Origin: Klenkia terrae
GTDB lineage: Bacteria; Actinomycetota; Actinomycetes; Mycobacteriales; Geodermatophilaceae
Direction of reading: 5' to 3'
DNA length: 38,319 nucleotides
Assembly: GCF_900491935.1 (NCBI RefSeq)
Contig: NZ_UEXK01000004.1
Location: 879,432-917,750 of the forward strand
Program-made: the position numbers and the translations under genes
Shown: one piece after another, positions 8,202 through 17,955 of the stretch
Layout: each line of letters begins with the position of its first letter
Numbering within the stretch: the stretch's first letter is position 1
The notes under the pieces: generated by a model
What the model was told of the DNA's origin: nothing
Databases searched by the model: none
Seen by the model: only the letters and a program-made list of their open reading frames with translations

Positions 8202-9357
8202 CCCGCAGCGCGAGCGGCACGGCCAGCACCAGCACCGCGGCCAGCACCGCGTAGGCCAGGTCCAGCCCGAGCGCGGCGGCCAGCACGCCCACCGCGAGCG
8301 CGCCGATGCCGGTGCCCGCGTCGAAGGCGGCGTTCCACACGGCGCTGGCCGTCGTCGTCCCCTGTTCCCCGGCGCGGGCCATGGCGACCACGATGGTGGT
8401 GTTCTGCACCCCGCCGAACGCCGCGCCGAAGGCGGCGGCACCGAGCAGCACGGCCACGTCGCTGCCCAGCCCCAGGGACAGCGCGGCCAGACCGGCGGCA
8501 CCCACGAGCAGCGCCGGCGGGAGCACCACCCGGCTGCCCACCCGGTCGGCCAGCACGCCGCCGCCCCAGCGGGCCACCGCGCCGACGACGCCGAAGACCA
8601 GCAGCGCCGCCGTGGCCACGAGCCCGTCCGGGCGGGCGATCGGCAGGAAGGTGACCAGGCCGGCACCGGCCAGGGTGACCACGAGCAGCACCGCGGAGGG
8701 CCCGAGCGAGGCACGCACGGCCGGTCCGGACGGCTGGCCGGACGCCTGCGTGACCGCCCCCGGCACGGCTCGGACCAGCGCCGGCACCGCCGCCAGCCCC
8801 AGCACCGGGACGGCGGCCAGCCACGCCACGACCGGGAAGTGCCCGCCCAGGGTGAGCGCCACCCCGCCGGGCACCGCGGCGAGCGTCGGCACCGCCAGGG
8901 CCAGTCCGTACACACCCAGCGCCTCGCCGCGCCGGGACTCCGGCACCGCCCGCGCGGCGATGGTCGAGCCCAGCACGGTGAGCACGCCGAACCCTGCCCC
9001 GCGCACCGTCGAGACCGCCGACAACCAGGCCAACGAGTCGCCCAGCAGGTACAGCGGGGCGGGTGCGCCGAGGGCGAGCAGGCCGGCGGCGAACACCGGG
9101 CCCAGCCCGCGGCGGGCGACCAACCGGGGCACCGCGACCTGGGTGAGCACGGTGGCCGCGAGGAACACCGTCGTCACCAACCCGGCCGCGGCGACGCCGG
9201 CACCCGAGCGCACCGCGTAGGAGGGCAGCGCCGACAGCGTCGCGGCGTAGCTGGTGAACCCCAGCACCGAGGCCGCCAGCAGCGCCCGGACAGCGGGCAC
9301 CCGCCACACCGCACCCGTCTCCTGCACGTCTCCCCCGGTCATCGGCTCCGCGATCAT
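8185..9357 (-). CDS. MFS transporter
   Basis: A major facilitator superfamily secondary transporter in the cytoplasmic membrane. The 390-residue chain has about 12 hydrophobic segments in two halves separated by a hydrophilic loop near residues 185-205. A degenerate family motif between segments 2 and 3 is seen (PRLVARRGLGP, where the usual pattern is G-x3-D-R-x-G-R), and the equivalent in the second half is GGGVLADRVGSR. Such drug/sugar-type carriers export small molecules, but the substrate cannot be told. ATG 9357 is taken; ATG 9342 is a close alternative as neither has a strong ribosome site. It diverges from gluconokinase across 54 bases, so gluconate import is one untested idea. Confidence 0.85.
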   Translation of the reverse strand: MIAEPMTGGDVQETGAVWRVPAVRALLAASVLGFTSYAATLSALPSYAVRSGAGVAAAGLVTTVFLAATVLTQVAVPRLVARRGLGPVFAAGLLALGAPAPLYLLGDSLAWLSAVSTVRGAGFGVLTVLGSTIAARAVPESRRGEALGVYGLALAVPTLAAVPGGVALTLGGHFPVVAWLAAVPVLGLAAVPALVRAVPGAVTQASGQPSGPAVRASLGPSAVLLVVTLAGAGLVTFLPIARPDGLVATAALLVFGVVGAVARWGGGVLADRVGSRVVLPPALLVGAAGLAALSLGLGSDVAVLLGAAAFGAAFGGVQNTTIVVAMARAGEQGTTTASAVWNAAFDAGTGIGALAVGVLAAALGLDLAYAVLAAVLVLAVPLALRVTRPR

Positions 9358-9411
9358 GCCTGCCGCCCCGGGGCCAGGAGTCCCCGGGCTCCCGTCCCCT
9401 ACGGTCGTGGG

Positions 9412-9945
9412 ATGGCCGCCTCCCCCCGACCCGCGCCCGTCTCCGTCGTCGTGATGGGGGTGTCGGGCACCGGCAAGACCACCGTCGGCGTCGGCATCGC
9501 CGAGGCGCTGGGGTGCGACTTCGTCGAGGGCGACGACCTGCACCCGGCGGCCAACGTCGAGAAGATGCGCTCGGGCACCCCGCTGACCGACGAGGACCGC
9601 TGGCCCTGGCTGCGGGCGGTGGCCGGCCGGGTCGGCGAGCACGAGGCCGCCGGCACCGACCTGGTCATCACCTGCTCGGCGCTGCGGCGGGGGTACCGCG
9701 ACCTGCTGCGCGACGGGCACCCCTCGGTGTGGTTCGCCCACATCGACACCCCGCGCGAGGTGCTGGAGCAGCGGCTGCGGGAGCGGAAGGGCCACTACAT
9801 GCCCGGGTCGCTGCTGGACAGCCAGCTGGCCACCCTGGAACCCCTCGCCGACGACGAGCCCGGCCACGCCTACACCGGCCAGGGCTCGGCGCAGCAGACC
9901 GTGGACGGACTGCTGGCCGAGCTCGCCGACGAGCGGCCCCGCTGA
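9412..9945 (+). CDS. gntK: Gluconokinase
   Basis: Phosphorylates D-gluconate to 6-phosphogluconate with ATP, feeding the pentose phosphate pathway. The 177-residue protein matches the small GntK family in length. It has the P-loop GVSGTGKT near residue 16, the gluconate-binding segment EGDDLHPAANVEKMRSGTPLTDEDRWPWL near 35-63, CSALRRGYRDLLR near 86, and RKGHYMPGSLLDSQLATLEPL near 126. No Shine-Dalgarno precedes ATG 9412; TACGGT at 9400-9405 is six bases upstream, so the transcript is probably leaderless. Its stop codon abuts the stop of the convergent pruA with no gap (TGATCA). Confidence 0.95.
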   Translation: MAASPRPAPVSVVVMGVSGTGKTTVGVGIAEALGCDFVEGDDLHPAANVEKMRSGTPLTDEDRWPWLRAVAGRVGEHEAAGTDLVITCSALRRGYRDLLRDGHPSVWFAHIDTPREVLEQRLRERKGHYMPGSLLDSQLATLEPLADDEPGHAYTGQGSAQQTVDGLLAELADERPR

Positions 9946-11571
<1,626 letters not shown>

Positions 11572-11573
11572 AG

Positions 11574-11585
11574 AAGGAGCTCCTT
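11574..11585 (-). promoter_or_regulatory. pruA ribosome binding site within a 12-bp palindrome
   Basis: AAGGAGCTCCTT is a perfect palindrome; its first half is the pruA Shine-Dalgarno sequence, with eight bases to the GTG. As RNA it could fold only as a 4-bp stem with a four-base loop, so an effect on translation would be weak; two transcripts could pair in trans. It may be chance. Confidence 0.4.
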
Positions 11586-11663
11586 GGATCGAGTAGGTGG
11601 TGCGGCTGCCCTTCAGGGGCCCGCGGCGAGCGTGCGAGTCGAGGGGGGAAGGGTGGTCCTTCC

Positions 11664-12590
11664 TCAGCCTTTCGTCACGAGGGAGCGGAGGAAGAACTGC
11701 ACGTTCGCGGGGCGCTCGGCCAGCCGCCGCATGAAGTAGCCGTACCAGTCGGCGCCGTAGGGCACGTAGGCGCGAACGGTGTGCCCGTCGGCGGCCAGCC
11801 GCTGCTGCTCGCCGGTCCGGATGCCGTAGAGCAGCTGGAACTCGTAGCTGTCGGCCGACCGGCCGGTGCGACCCACCAGCTCCAGGGCCAGGGCGATCAT
11901 CGCCGGGTCGTGCGTGCCGGCCATCGGGTACCCGTCGCCGCTGAAGAGGATCTCCAGGCAGCGCCGGTAGGCGGCGTCGACCTCGGCCTTGTTGGTGTGC
12001 GCCACGGTCGGCGGCTCGGCGTAGGCGCCCTTGACCAGGCGGACCCGGGAGCCGGCGACGGCGAGGTCCCGGGCGTCGGCCTCGCTCCGGTGCAGCGCGG
12101 CCTGCAGGACGGCGCCGGTGCCCGGGTGGTCCCGCCGCAGCTCGGCCAGCACCGCGAGCGTGGAGTCCACGGTGCGGTGGTCCTCCATGTCCAGGGTGAC
12201 CGTGGTGCCGGCCGCCGTCGCCGCCTCGGCCACCGGCCGGACCAGCTCCAGGGCGAGGTCGTGGCCACCGGGCAGCGCCTGGCCGAACGCCGACAGCTTC
12301 ACCGACACCTCGGCCGCCCGGCCCAGCTGCAGCGGCGCCAGGCCGTCGAGCAGGGCGAGGTAGGCGTCCCGGGAGGCCACCGCCTCGGCGCGGCTGGTGA
12401 TGTCCTCGCCGAGGTGGTCGAGGGTCACGGCGATGCCGTCGCGGCGCAGCGCGTCCACCGCGGCCAGCGCGTCGGGCAGCGTCTCCCCCGCGACGAACCG
12501 GTCGACGACCCGCCGGGTGACCGGGGTGCCGACGACGACCTTGCGCAACCCGGGACGGCGGGACGCGACGAGCAGAGCCTGACCGAGCAC
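11664..12590 (-). CDS. putB: Proline dehydrogenase
   Basis: First step of proline catabolism: the FAD enzyme oxidises L-proline to pyrroline-5-carboxylate and passes electrons to the respiratory chain. The 308-residue product is the compact monofunctional form found in actinobacteria. The beta-alpha barrel motifs are visible: VTLDHLGEDI near 54, EVSVKLSAFG near 94, TVTLDMEDHRTVD near 130, RLVKGAYAEP near 182 and EFQLLYGIR near 246, with the substrate-binding YVPYG-WYGYFMRRLAE near 270-290. GTG 12590 has the ideal site GGAGG five bases upstream. It heads the operon with pruA and diverges from the PucR-type regulator. The homologue in mycobacteria is called pruB. Confidence 0.96.
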   Translation of the reverse strand: MLGQALLVASRRPGLRKVVVGTPVTRRVVDRFVAGETLPDALAAVDALRRDGIAVTLDHLGEDITSRAEAVASRDAYLALLDGLAPLQLGRAAEVSVKLSAFGQALPGGHDLALELVRPVAEAATAAGTTVTLDMEDHRTVDSTLAVLAELRRDHPGTGAVLQAALHRSEADARDLAVAGSRVRLVKGAYAEPPTVAHTNKAEVDAAYRRCLEILFSGDGYPMAGTHDPAMIALALELVGRTGRSADSYEFQLLYGIRTGEQQRLAADGHTVRAYVPYGADWYGYFMRRLAERPANVQFFLRSLVTKG

Positions 12591-12652
12591 GAGGACCTCC
12601 GGGCGGTGGGGACTGGCTCGAACCTAGGAGCGAGGTGTCCGCGGTCACCAGC

Positions 12653-12662
12653 GACAGCTGTC
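12653..12662. promoter_or_regulatory. Palindrome in the putB/pruC divergent promoter region
   Basis: GACAGCTGTC is a perfect 10-bp palindrome in the 96-base gap between the divergent proline genes. TACGAT at 12675-12680 looks like the -10 element of the regulator gene (six bases before ATG 12687), which places the palindrome over the -35 position. It is a candidate operator for the regulator. Confidence 0.4.
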
Positions 12663-12686
12663 CGGACTCCTTCGTACGATCGTCTG

Positions 12687-13823
12687 ATGCGGGACGACCT
12701 CCAGGACCTCGTGGACGAGGTGTCCCGGCTGCTGGGCGCCCCGGCCACGCTGGAGGACACCGGGTTCACCCTGCTGGCCTTCTGCGCCCAGGGCGACGAG
12801 GTGCTCACCGGCCTGGACGCCGTCCGGACCCGCTCGATCCTCACCCGGGGGTCGACGGCGGCCACCCGGCAGTGGTTCCGCGACTTCGGCATCGACCGGG
12901 CGACCGGACCGCTGCGCACCCCGGCCGACCCCGTCGCCGGCATCCTGACCCGGCTCTGCCTGCCGGTCCGGCACCGCGGCCGGCTGCACGGGTGGCTGTG
13001 GCTGCTCGACGAGGGCCGCACCGACCTCGCCGACCCCGACCCGCCGGGGCTGGCCGCCGCCCTGGCCCTGGCCGACCGCGCCGGCGAGCTGCTGGCCGCC
13101 CGGCCGGTCCCCGACGACGTCGGCGGTGACCTGCGCGTCGCGCTGGCCGCCGACCGGCCCGCCGCCGACCGCCTGGGTGCCCGGCTCGGCGCGGACACCC
13201 CGGTCGCGGTGGTGGCCCTCCGCCCCGCCGGCGACGGGCTGCCCGCCGGGTGGACCGCGCCGGGCGCGGGCGCGGTGAGCACCGTGGTGGGCCGGCAGGT
13301 CGCCGTCCTGCTGCCGCTGCCGCACCTGGGCGACGACCGCCCGGCCGTCGCGCTGTCGGCCGCGGCGCTGCACCGCCTGCCGACCGGCAGCACCGCCGGG
13401 GTCAGCAGTCCGCGGTCGGGGTGCGGGGCGCTGCCCGACCAGTGGCGGGAGGCCGTCGACGCCGCCCGGGTGGCCGGTGCGGTGCCGGCCCTGGCCCCGG
13501 TGGCTGCCTGGGCCGAGCTGGGCGCCTGGCGCCAGGTGGTGCGCCTGGAGGGACCGGACCCGGCGTTCGCCGCGCTGCTGGGCGACCCGGTGCTGACCCG
13601 CACGGCCGAGGTGTGGCTGGACCAGGCGGGCTCCCCGCAGCGCGCCGCGGCCGAGCTCGTCGTGCACCGGCAGACGCTGTACTACCGCCTGGGCCGGATC
13701 GCCGAGGTGACCGGTCTGGACCTGGCCGACGGCGGGGACCGGCTCGCGCTGCACCTGGCCGTGCGAGCGGCGCGGCTCGCCGCGAGGGGCGGTCCGCGGC
13801 CCGGACCGGGTGGCCTGATCTAG
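12687..13823 (+). CDS. pruC: PucR-family transcription regulator, likely PruC (proline catabolism)
   Basis: Probably activates the divergent proline operon. The 378-residue protein has a GAF-like N-terminal sensing half (~1-150; LLGAPATLEDTGFTLLAF, then LTRLCLPVRHRGRLHGWLWLLDEG), a middle region, and a C-terminal PucR helix-turn-helix at about 320-370 (AAAELVVHRQTLYYRLGRIAEVTGLDL). In mycobacteria a PucR-family protein, PruC, controls the proline dehydrogenase and P5C dehydrogenase genes, and the divergent arrangement here supports the same role; the gene name rests on that. The start ATG 12687 lacks a ribosome site but has TACGAT six bases upstream, pointing to a leaderless mRNA. The heme oxygenase gene starts 13 bases after its stop. 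Confidence 0.88.
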   Translation: MRDDLQDLVDEVSRLLGAPATLEDTGFTLLAFCAQGDEVLTGLDAVRTRSILTRGSTAATRQWFRDFGIDRATGPLRTPADPVAGILTRLCLPVRHRGRLHGWLWLLDEGRTDLADPDPPGLAAALALADRAGELLAARPVPDDVGGDLRVALAADRPAADRLGARLGADTPVAVVALRPAGDGLPAGWTAPGAGAVSTVVGRQVAVLLPLPHLGDDRPAVALSAAALHRLPTGSTAGVSSPRSGCGALPDQWREAVDAARVAGAVPALAPVAAWAELGAWRQVVRLEGPDPAFAALLGDPVLTRTAEVWLDQAGSPQRAAAELVVHRQTLYYRLGRIAEVTGLDLADGGDRLALHLAVRAARLAARGGPRPGPGGLI

Positions 13824-13836
13824 GGTCGTCGGTCTG

Positions 13837-14505
13837 ATGACCAGGCAGCCGACCGGGCCGGACGCCGCACCACCCGACGTGATGCTGGCGCTGCGCACCG
13901 GCACCGCGGGCGAGCACCAGGAGCTCGAGGACACCCTCGACCTGCTCGACCCGGCGCTGGACGCCGCCCGGCTGGCCACGGTGCTGGCCCGGATGCACGC
14001 CTTCTGGGTGCGGGCCGAGGACGGCCTGGACACCTGGGCGCGGACGCACCCGGGCGACGCCGCCGCGGTCGACTGGGCCGCGCGCCGGCGGGCCGGCCTG
14101 TTCGCCGCGGACCTCGCCGCCCTCGGCGGTGACCCCACCGCGCCGGCGCCCGTCGAGGTGCCCGAGCCGGCCTCCACCGACGAGGCGCTGGGCGCGATGT
14201 ACGTGCTGGAGGGCTCCACGCTGGGCGGGGTGTTCATCGACCGGCACCTGGCGACCCTCCCGGGGCTGGCGCAGGCCGGTCCGCTCACGGCGTTCAGCCC
14301 CTACGGCGAGCAGACCGGCGCCCGCTGGGCGGCGTTCCGCCGGGCGGTGCGCGACCACGTCGCCCGCGGCGGTGATCCCGACGCGCTGGTCGCAGCCGCA
14401 CGACGTACCTTCCGGTTGATGGCCTCGTGGTGCGCCGACGTCCAGCAGGGCGCGTCCGGTCCCGCCTCCGGACCGACCACGACCCGCGGAGGTGTCCCCG
14501 CGTGA
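13837..14505 (+). CDS. bphO: Biliverdin-producing heme oxygenase
   Basis: Opens heme to biliverdin, CO and iron; biliverdin is the chromophore of the phytochrome encoded next. The 222-residue helical protein carries the proximal heme His near residue 27 (TGTAGEHQELE) and the hallmark YVLEGSTLGG near 125, which lines the heme pocket. A ~20-residue Gly/Thr-rich tail is extra. ATG 13837 has no Shine-Dalgarno; TAGGGT at 13821-13826, overlapping the pruC stop codon, could be a -10 element 10 bases upstream. Overlap with the phytochrome gene (GTGA) means the two are co-translated, the usual BphO-BphP arrangement. Confidence 0.95.
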   Translation: MTRQPTGPDAAPPDVMLALRTGTAGEHQELEDTLDLLDPALDAARLATVLARMHAFWVRAEDGLDTWARTHPGDAAAVDWAARRRAGLFAADLAALGGDPTAPAPVEVPEPASTDEALGAMYVLEGSTLGGVFIDRHLATLPGLAQAGPLTAFSPYGEQTGARWAAFRRAVRDHVARGGDPDALVAAARRTFRLMASWCADVQQGASGPASGPTTTRGGVPA

Positions 14506-16889
14506 CCGAGACCCAGCCGACGCCGTGGCTGGCCCCCGGCACGCCGGTGGACCTGACCAACTGCGAGCGCGAGCCGATCCACGTCCCCGGCAGCATCCAG
14601 CCCCGCGGCGTGCTCCTCGCGGTCAGCGAGCCGGACCTGGTCGTCGAGCAGGCGTCGGCCAACCTGGCCGACGTCGTCGGCGTGACCTGGCAGGCCGCCC
14701 TCGGCCGGCCGCTGGCCGACGTCCTGGGCACGGTGCCCGCCCAGGCCGTGGCCCGCAGCGCCGCCGCCTTCGGCGACCTGCGCGAGCGCAACCCCGTCGA
14801 GCTCACCCTCGACCGCGACGGCACCCCGGTCCCGGTCGACGCGATCCTGCACCGGGCGCTGCACGGCTCCCCCGGCCAGCAGTCGCTCAAGGACGCGAGC
14901 GGCCCGGTCGACGCGGCCGGCCGGCCGCTGGCCAGCAGCCTGGTGATCGAGCTCGAGCCGGCCTCCGGCCCGCGCCCGTTCAGCTTCCCGAACACCTACC
15001 AGGCCGTGCGCGGGACCATCGCCGAGCTGAACCGGGCGAGCGACCTGCAGTCCCTCTACGACATCACCGTCCAGGCCGTCCGCAGCCTGACCGGGTTCGA
15101 CCGGGTGATGCTCTACCGCTACGACACCGACTTCAACGGCGAGGTGGTCGCCGAGGCCCAGCACGGTGGCCTGACCTCCTTCCTCGGCCTGCACTACCCG
15201 GCCTCGGACATCCCGGCCCAGGCCAGGGCGCTGTACGAGAAGAACTGGATCCGGCTGATCTCCGAGGTGCCCTACACCCCGGCGGTCATCCACCCGGTCG
15301 ACCACCCCGCCACCGGGCGGCCGCTGGACCTGACCTACTCCACGCTGCGCAGCGTCTCCCCGATCCACGTCGAGTACCTGGTCAACATGGGCGTGGCCTC
15401 GTCGATGTCGATCTCGCTGCTGCGCGAGGACAAGCTGTGGGGCCTCATCGCCTGCCACCACTACGCGGGTCCGCACGCCCCGCCCTACGCCACCCGCGCG
15501 GCCGCGGAGTTCCTGGCCTCCACCCTGTCGCTCCGGCTGGTCGACCGGGCCGCCGAGGAGGAGGTCCGCCGGGCGCTGCGGGCGCGCTCCACGCTGGCCT
15601 GGCTGACCGCGGCCACCCTGGACGAGGAGCGCCCGCTGGCCGACTCCCTGCTCGGGGCCCCCGACCTGCTCGACCTCGTCCCGGCCGACAGCGTCGTGGT
15701 GCACCTGGAGGGCCACACCGCCGTCCGCGGCGTCCCCGTGGACGAGACGGTGGCCGCCCGCGTCGCCGCCTGGGCCGAGGGGCTGCGCCGCGACGTGGTC
15801 GCCACCGAGTCGTTGACCGCCGACGCCCCCGCGCTCGACATCCCGGTCGAGGTGGCCTGCGGCGCCCTCGCCGTCCCGCTGCCCGAGGGCCAGTGGGTGG
15901 TGTGGCTGCGGCAGGAGAAGATCCGCTCGGTCGACTGGGGCGGGGACCCGCACCACAAGGTCCGGGTCGTCGAGGACGCCGGCGAGGTCCGCATCTCCCC
16001 GCGGCAGTCCTTCGACCGCTGGCAGGAGACGGTCCACGGCCGCGCCGAGCCGTGGACGGCGGCCGAGGTCGGGGAGGCCACCGAGCTGCGGACCAACCTG
16101 CTCGAGGCGCTCTACGCCCGGACCCGACGGGTGGCCCGGGCCGCGGAGACCCTGCAGCGCAGCATGCTGTCCGAACCCCCGCAGCCCGACCACGTGCAGA
16201 TGGCCGTCCGCTACGTGCCGGCCGCGCGCGAGGCCCAGGTCGGCGGCGACTGGTACGACGCGTTCACCCAGCCCGACGGCGCCACGATCCTGGTGATCGG
16301 CGACGTGGTCGGTCACGACACCGAGGCCGCCGCGGTCATGGGCCAGCTGCGCGGCCTGCTGCGCGGCATCGCCTTCGACAGCGGCCACGGGCCGGCCGAG
16401 GTGCTGCGCCGGCTCGACCGGGCCGTGGAGGGGCTCCGGCTGGAGGCCGTCGCCTCGGTGCTGGTGGCCCGGCTCGAGCAGACGCCCGAGGAGGTCGAGC
16501 AGGGCGTCACCCGGCTGGTCTGGTCCAACGCGGGGCACCCGCCGCCCGTCGTCCTGACCGAGGACGGCCGCACCGAGCTGCTGACCGGGCCCCGGGCGGA
16601 CCTGCTGCTGGGCGTGCACGCCGGTGCCCCGCGGCGCGAGCACGAGGCGACGCTGGCCCGCGGCTCCACGGTGCTGCTGTACACCGACGGGCTGGTCGAG
16701 CGCCGCGACCAGGTCTTCGACGACGGCATCGCCGCGCTCCGGGACCGGCTCACCACGCTGGCCGACACCCCGCTCGAGGAGCTGTCGGACATCCTGCTGG
16801 CCGACCTCGTCCCCGACCGGGCCGAGGACGACATCGCCCTGGTCGCCGTCCGGCTGCACCGCCAGGACCGGCCCCGCCCCGACCGGTAG
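14502..16889 (+). CDS. Bacteriophytochrome fused to a PP2C-type (SpoIIE) phosphatase
   Basis: A red/far-red photoreceptor whose output is a serine/threonine phosphatase instead of a histidine kinase. In the 795-residue chain the PAS domain comes first with the biliverdin-binding Cys21 in NCEREPIHVPGSIQPRG; the GAF domain (~150-320) has PASDIP with Asp236; the PHY domain (~330-525) keeps the tongue motifs WGG (Trp479) and PRQSF (500-504). A helical linker leads to the PP2C domain (~555-790), where the metal-binding acidic residues are present: GGDWYD (Asp583), GDVVGHD (Asp601) and EDDIAL (Asp776, Asp777). An active enzyme is thus expected. PP2C/SpoIIE domains usually act on anti-anti-sigma proteins, so light may feed into sigma-factor partner switching; no such substrate gene lies adjacent. 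GTG 14502 overlaps the bphO stop. Confidence 0.95.
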   Translation: MTETQPTPWLAPGTPVDLTNCEREPIHVPGSIQPRGVLLAVSEPDLVVEQASANLADVVGVTWQAALGRPLADVLGTVPAQAVARSAAAFGDLRERNPVELTLDRDGTPVPVDAILHRALHGSPGQQSLKDASGPVDAAGRPLASSLVIELEPASGPRPFSFPNTYQAVRGTIAELNRASDLQSLYDITVQAVRSLTGFDRVMLYRYDTDFNGEVVAEAQHGGLTSFLGLHYPASDIPAQARALYEKNWIRLISEVPYTPAVIHPVDHPATGRPLDLTYSTLRSVSPIHVEYLVNMGVASSMSISLLREDKLWGLIACHHYAGPHAPPYATRAAAEFLASTLSLRLVDRAAEEEVRRALRARSTLAWLTAATLDEERPLADSLLGAPDLLDLVPADSVVVHLEGHTAVRGVPVDETVAARVAAWAEGLRRDVVATESLTADAPALDIPVEVACGALAVPLPEGQWVVWLRQEKIRSVDWGGDPHHKVRVVEDAGEVRISPRQSFDRWQETVHGRAEPWTAAEVGEATELRTNLLEALYARTRRVARAAETLQRSMLSEPPQPDHVQMAVRYVPAAREAQVGGDWYDAFTQPDGATILVIGDVVGHDTEAAAVMGQLRGLLRGIAFDSGHGPAEVLRRLDRAVEGLRLEAVASVLVARLEQTPEEVEQGVTRLVWSNAGHPPPVVLTEDGRTELLTGPRADLLLGVHAGAPRREHEATLARGSTVLLYTDGLVERRDQVFDDGIAALRDRLTTLADTPLEELSDILLADLVPDRAEDDIALVAVRLHRQDRPRPDR

Positions 16890-16895
16890 GCCCGC

Positions 16896-17927
16896 TCAGC
16901 CGCCCAGGGTGGCCAGCAGCTCCCGGACGGCGGTGCGGCCGGCCCGGTTGGCCCCGATCGTGCTGGCCGACGGGCCGTAGCCGACCAGGTGCAGGCGGGG
17001 CTCGGCCACCACCCGGGTGCCCTCCACGGCGATGCCGCCCCCGGGCCCGCGCAGGTGCAGCGGGGCGAGGTGGTCCAGCGCGGCCCGGAAACCGGTGGCC
17101 CACAGCACCACGTCGACGTCCAGGGTGCGGGCCGGGTCGTCCCAGGCCACCCCGGTCGGGGTCATCCGGTCGAAGGCCGGCAGCCGGTCCAGCACCCCGC
17201 GCTCGCGGGCCTGGCGGACCTCCTCGGTGACCGGCAGCCCGGTCACCGACACCACGCTGCCCGGCGGCAGGCCGGCCCGGACCCGCTGCTCCACCAGGGC
17301 CACGGCCGCCCGGCCGGCGTCGGGGTCGAAGTCGGTCTCCCGCCACACCGGCGGCCGCCGGGTGACCCAGGTGGTGCGGGTGACCTCGGCGACCTCGATG
17401 AGCAGCTGCAGCGCCGAGATGCCGCCGCCCACCACCAGCACGTGCTGGCCGGCGAAGTCGGCGGCCTCGGGGAACTGCGCGGCGTGCAGCTGCCGGCCGC
17501 GGAAGGTCTCCCGGCCGGGGTAGGCGGGCCAGAACGGCCGGGACCAGGTCCCGGTGGCGTTGACCAGGCCGCGCGCGGTCCAGTCGCCCTCGCCGGTCCG
17601 CAGCGCGAAGCCGTCGTCGGTCCGGGTCACCCGGCGGACGGCGACCGGCCGCCGGACCGGCAGCGCGAAGTGCTCCTCGTACTCCGCGAAGTACCGGGCC
17701 ATGGCGGTCGAGGCGCGCTCGGCGGGGTCCCCGGTCAGCGGCAGCCCGGGCAGGTCGGCGATGCCGTTGGCCCGGTCCAGCCGCAGCGACGCCCACCGGT
17801 GCTGCCAGGCGCCGCCGGGCGCGGCGTCGGCGTCCAGGACGACGAAGTCCGCGCCCGCCCGCTGCAGGTGGTACGCCGCCGAGAGCCCGGCCTGCCCGGC
17901 CCCGACGACCACCACCTCTGCGTGCAC
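16896..17927 (-). CDS. FAD-dependent NAD(P)-type monooxygenase (CzcO/FMO-like)
   Basis: A cytoplasmic flavoprotein likely to use NAD(P)H and oxygen to oxidise a small substrate. The 343-residue protein begins with the FAD Rossmann motif VVVGAGQAGLSAAYHL (~5-20), then GGAWQHRW. It has a second nucleotide-binding motif VLVVGGGISA near 157, and between them FRGRQLHAAQFP, which resembles the FxGxxxHxxxW/P fingerprint of flavin-containing and Baeyer-Villiger monooxygenases. LWATGF near 288 is the usual C-terminal strand. GTG 17927 gives a correct N-terminus; the ribosome site is weak. It is the last gene of a three-gene operon, with a 28-base gap after the methyltransferase. Substrate unknown; the neighbours suggest a methylated N- or S-compound. 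Confidence 0.88.
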   Translation of the reverse strand: MHAEVVVVGAGQAGLSAAYHLQRAGADFVVLDADAAPGGAWQHRWASLRLDRANGIADLPGLPLTGDPAERASTAMARYFAEYEEHFALPVRRPVAVRRVTRTDDGFALRTGEGDWTARGLVNATGTWSRPFWPAYPGRETFRGRQLHAAQFPEAADFAGQHVLVVGGGISALQLLIEVAEVTRTTWVTRRPPVWRETDFDPDAGRAAVALVEQRVRAGLPPGSVVSVTGLPVTEEVRQARERGVLDRLPAFDRMTPTGVAWDDPARTLDVDVVLWATGFRAALDHLAPLHLRGPGGGIAVEGTRVVAEPRLHLVGYGPSASTIGANRAGRTAVRELLATLGG

Positions 17928-17955
17928 GCCCGCGCCAACGCCCGGGGTGCCGCCG

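Noticed and set aside
14502-16889. Phytochrome histidine kinase
   Set aside because: No H-box or GHKL ATPase motifs follow the PHY domain; the output is clearly PP2C.
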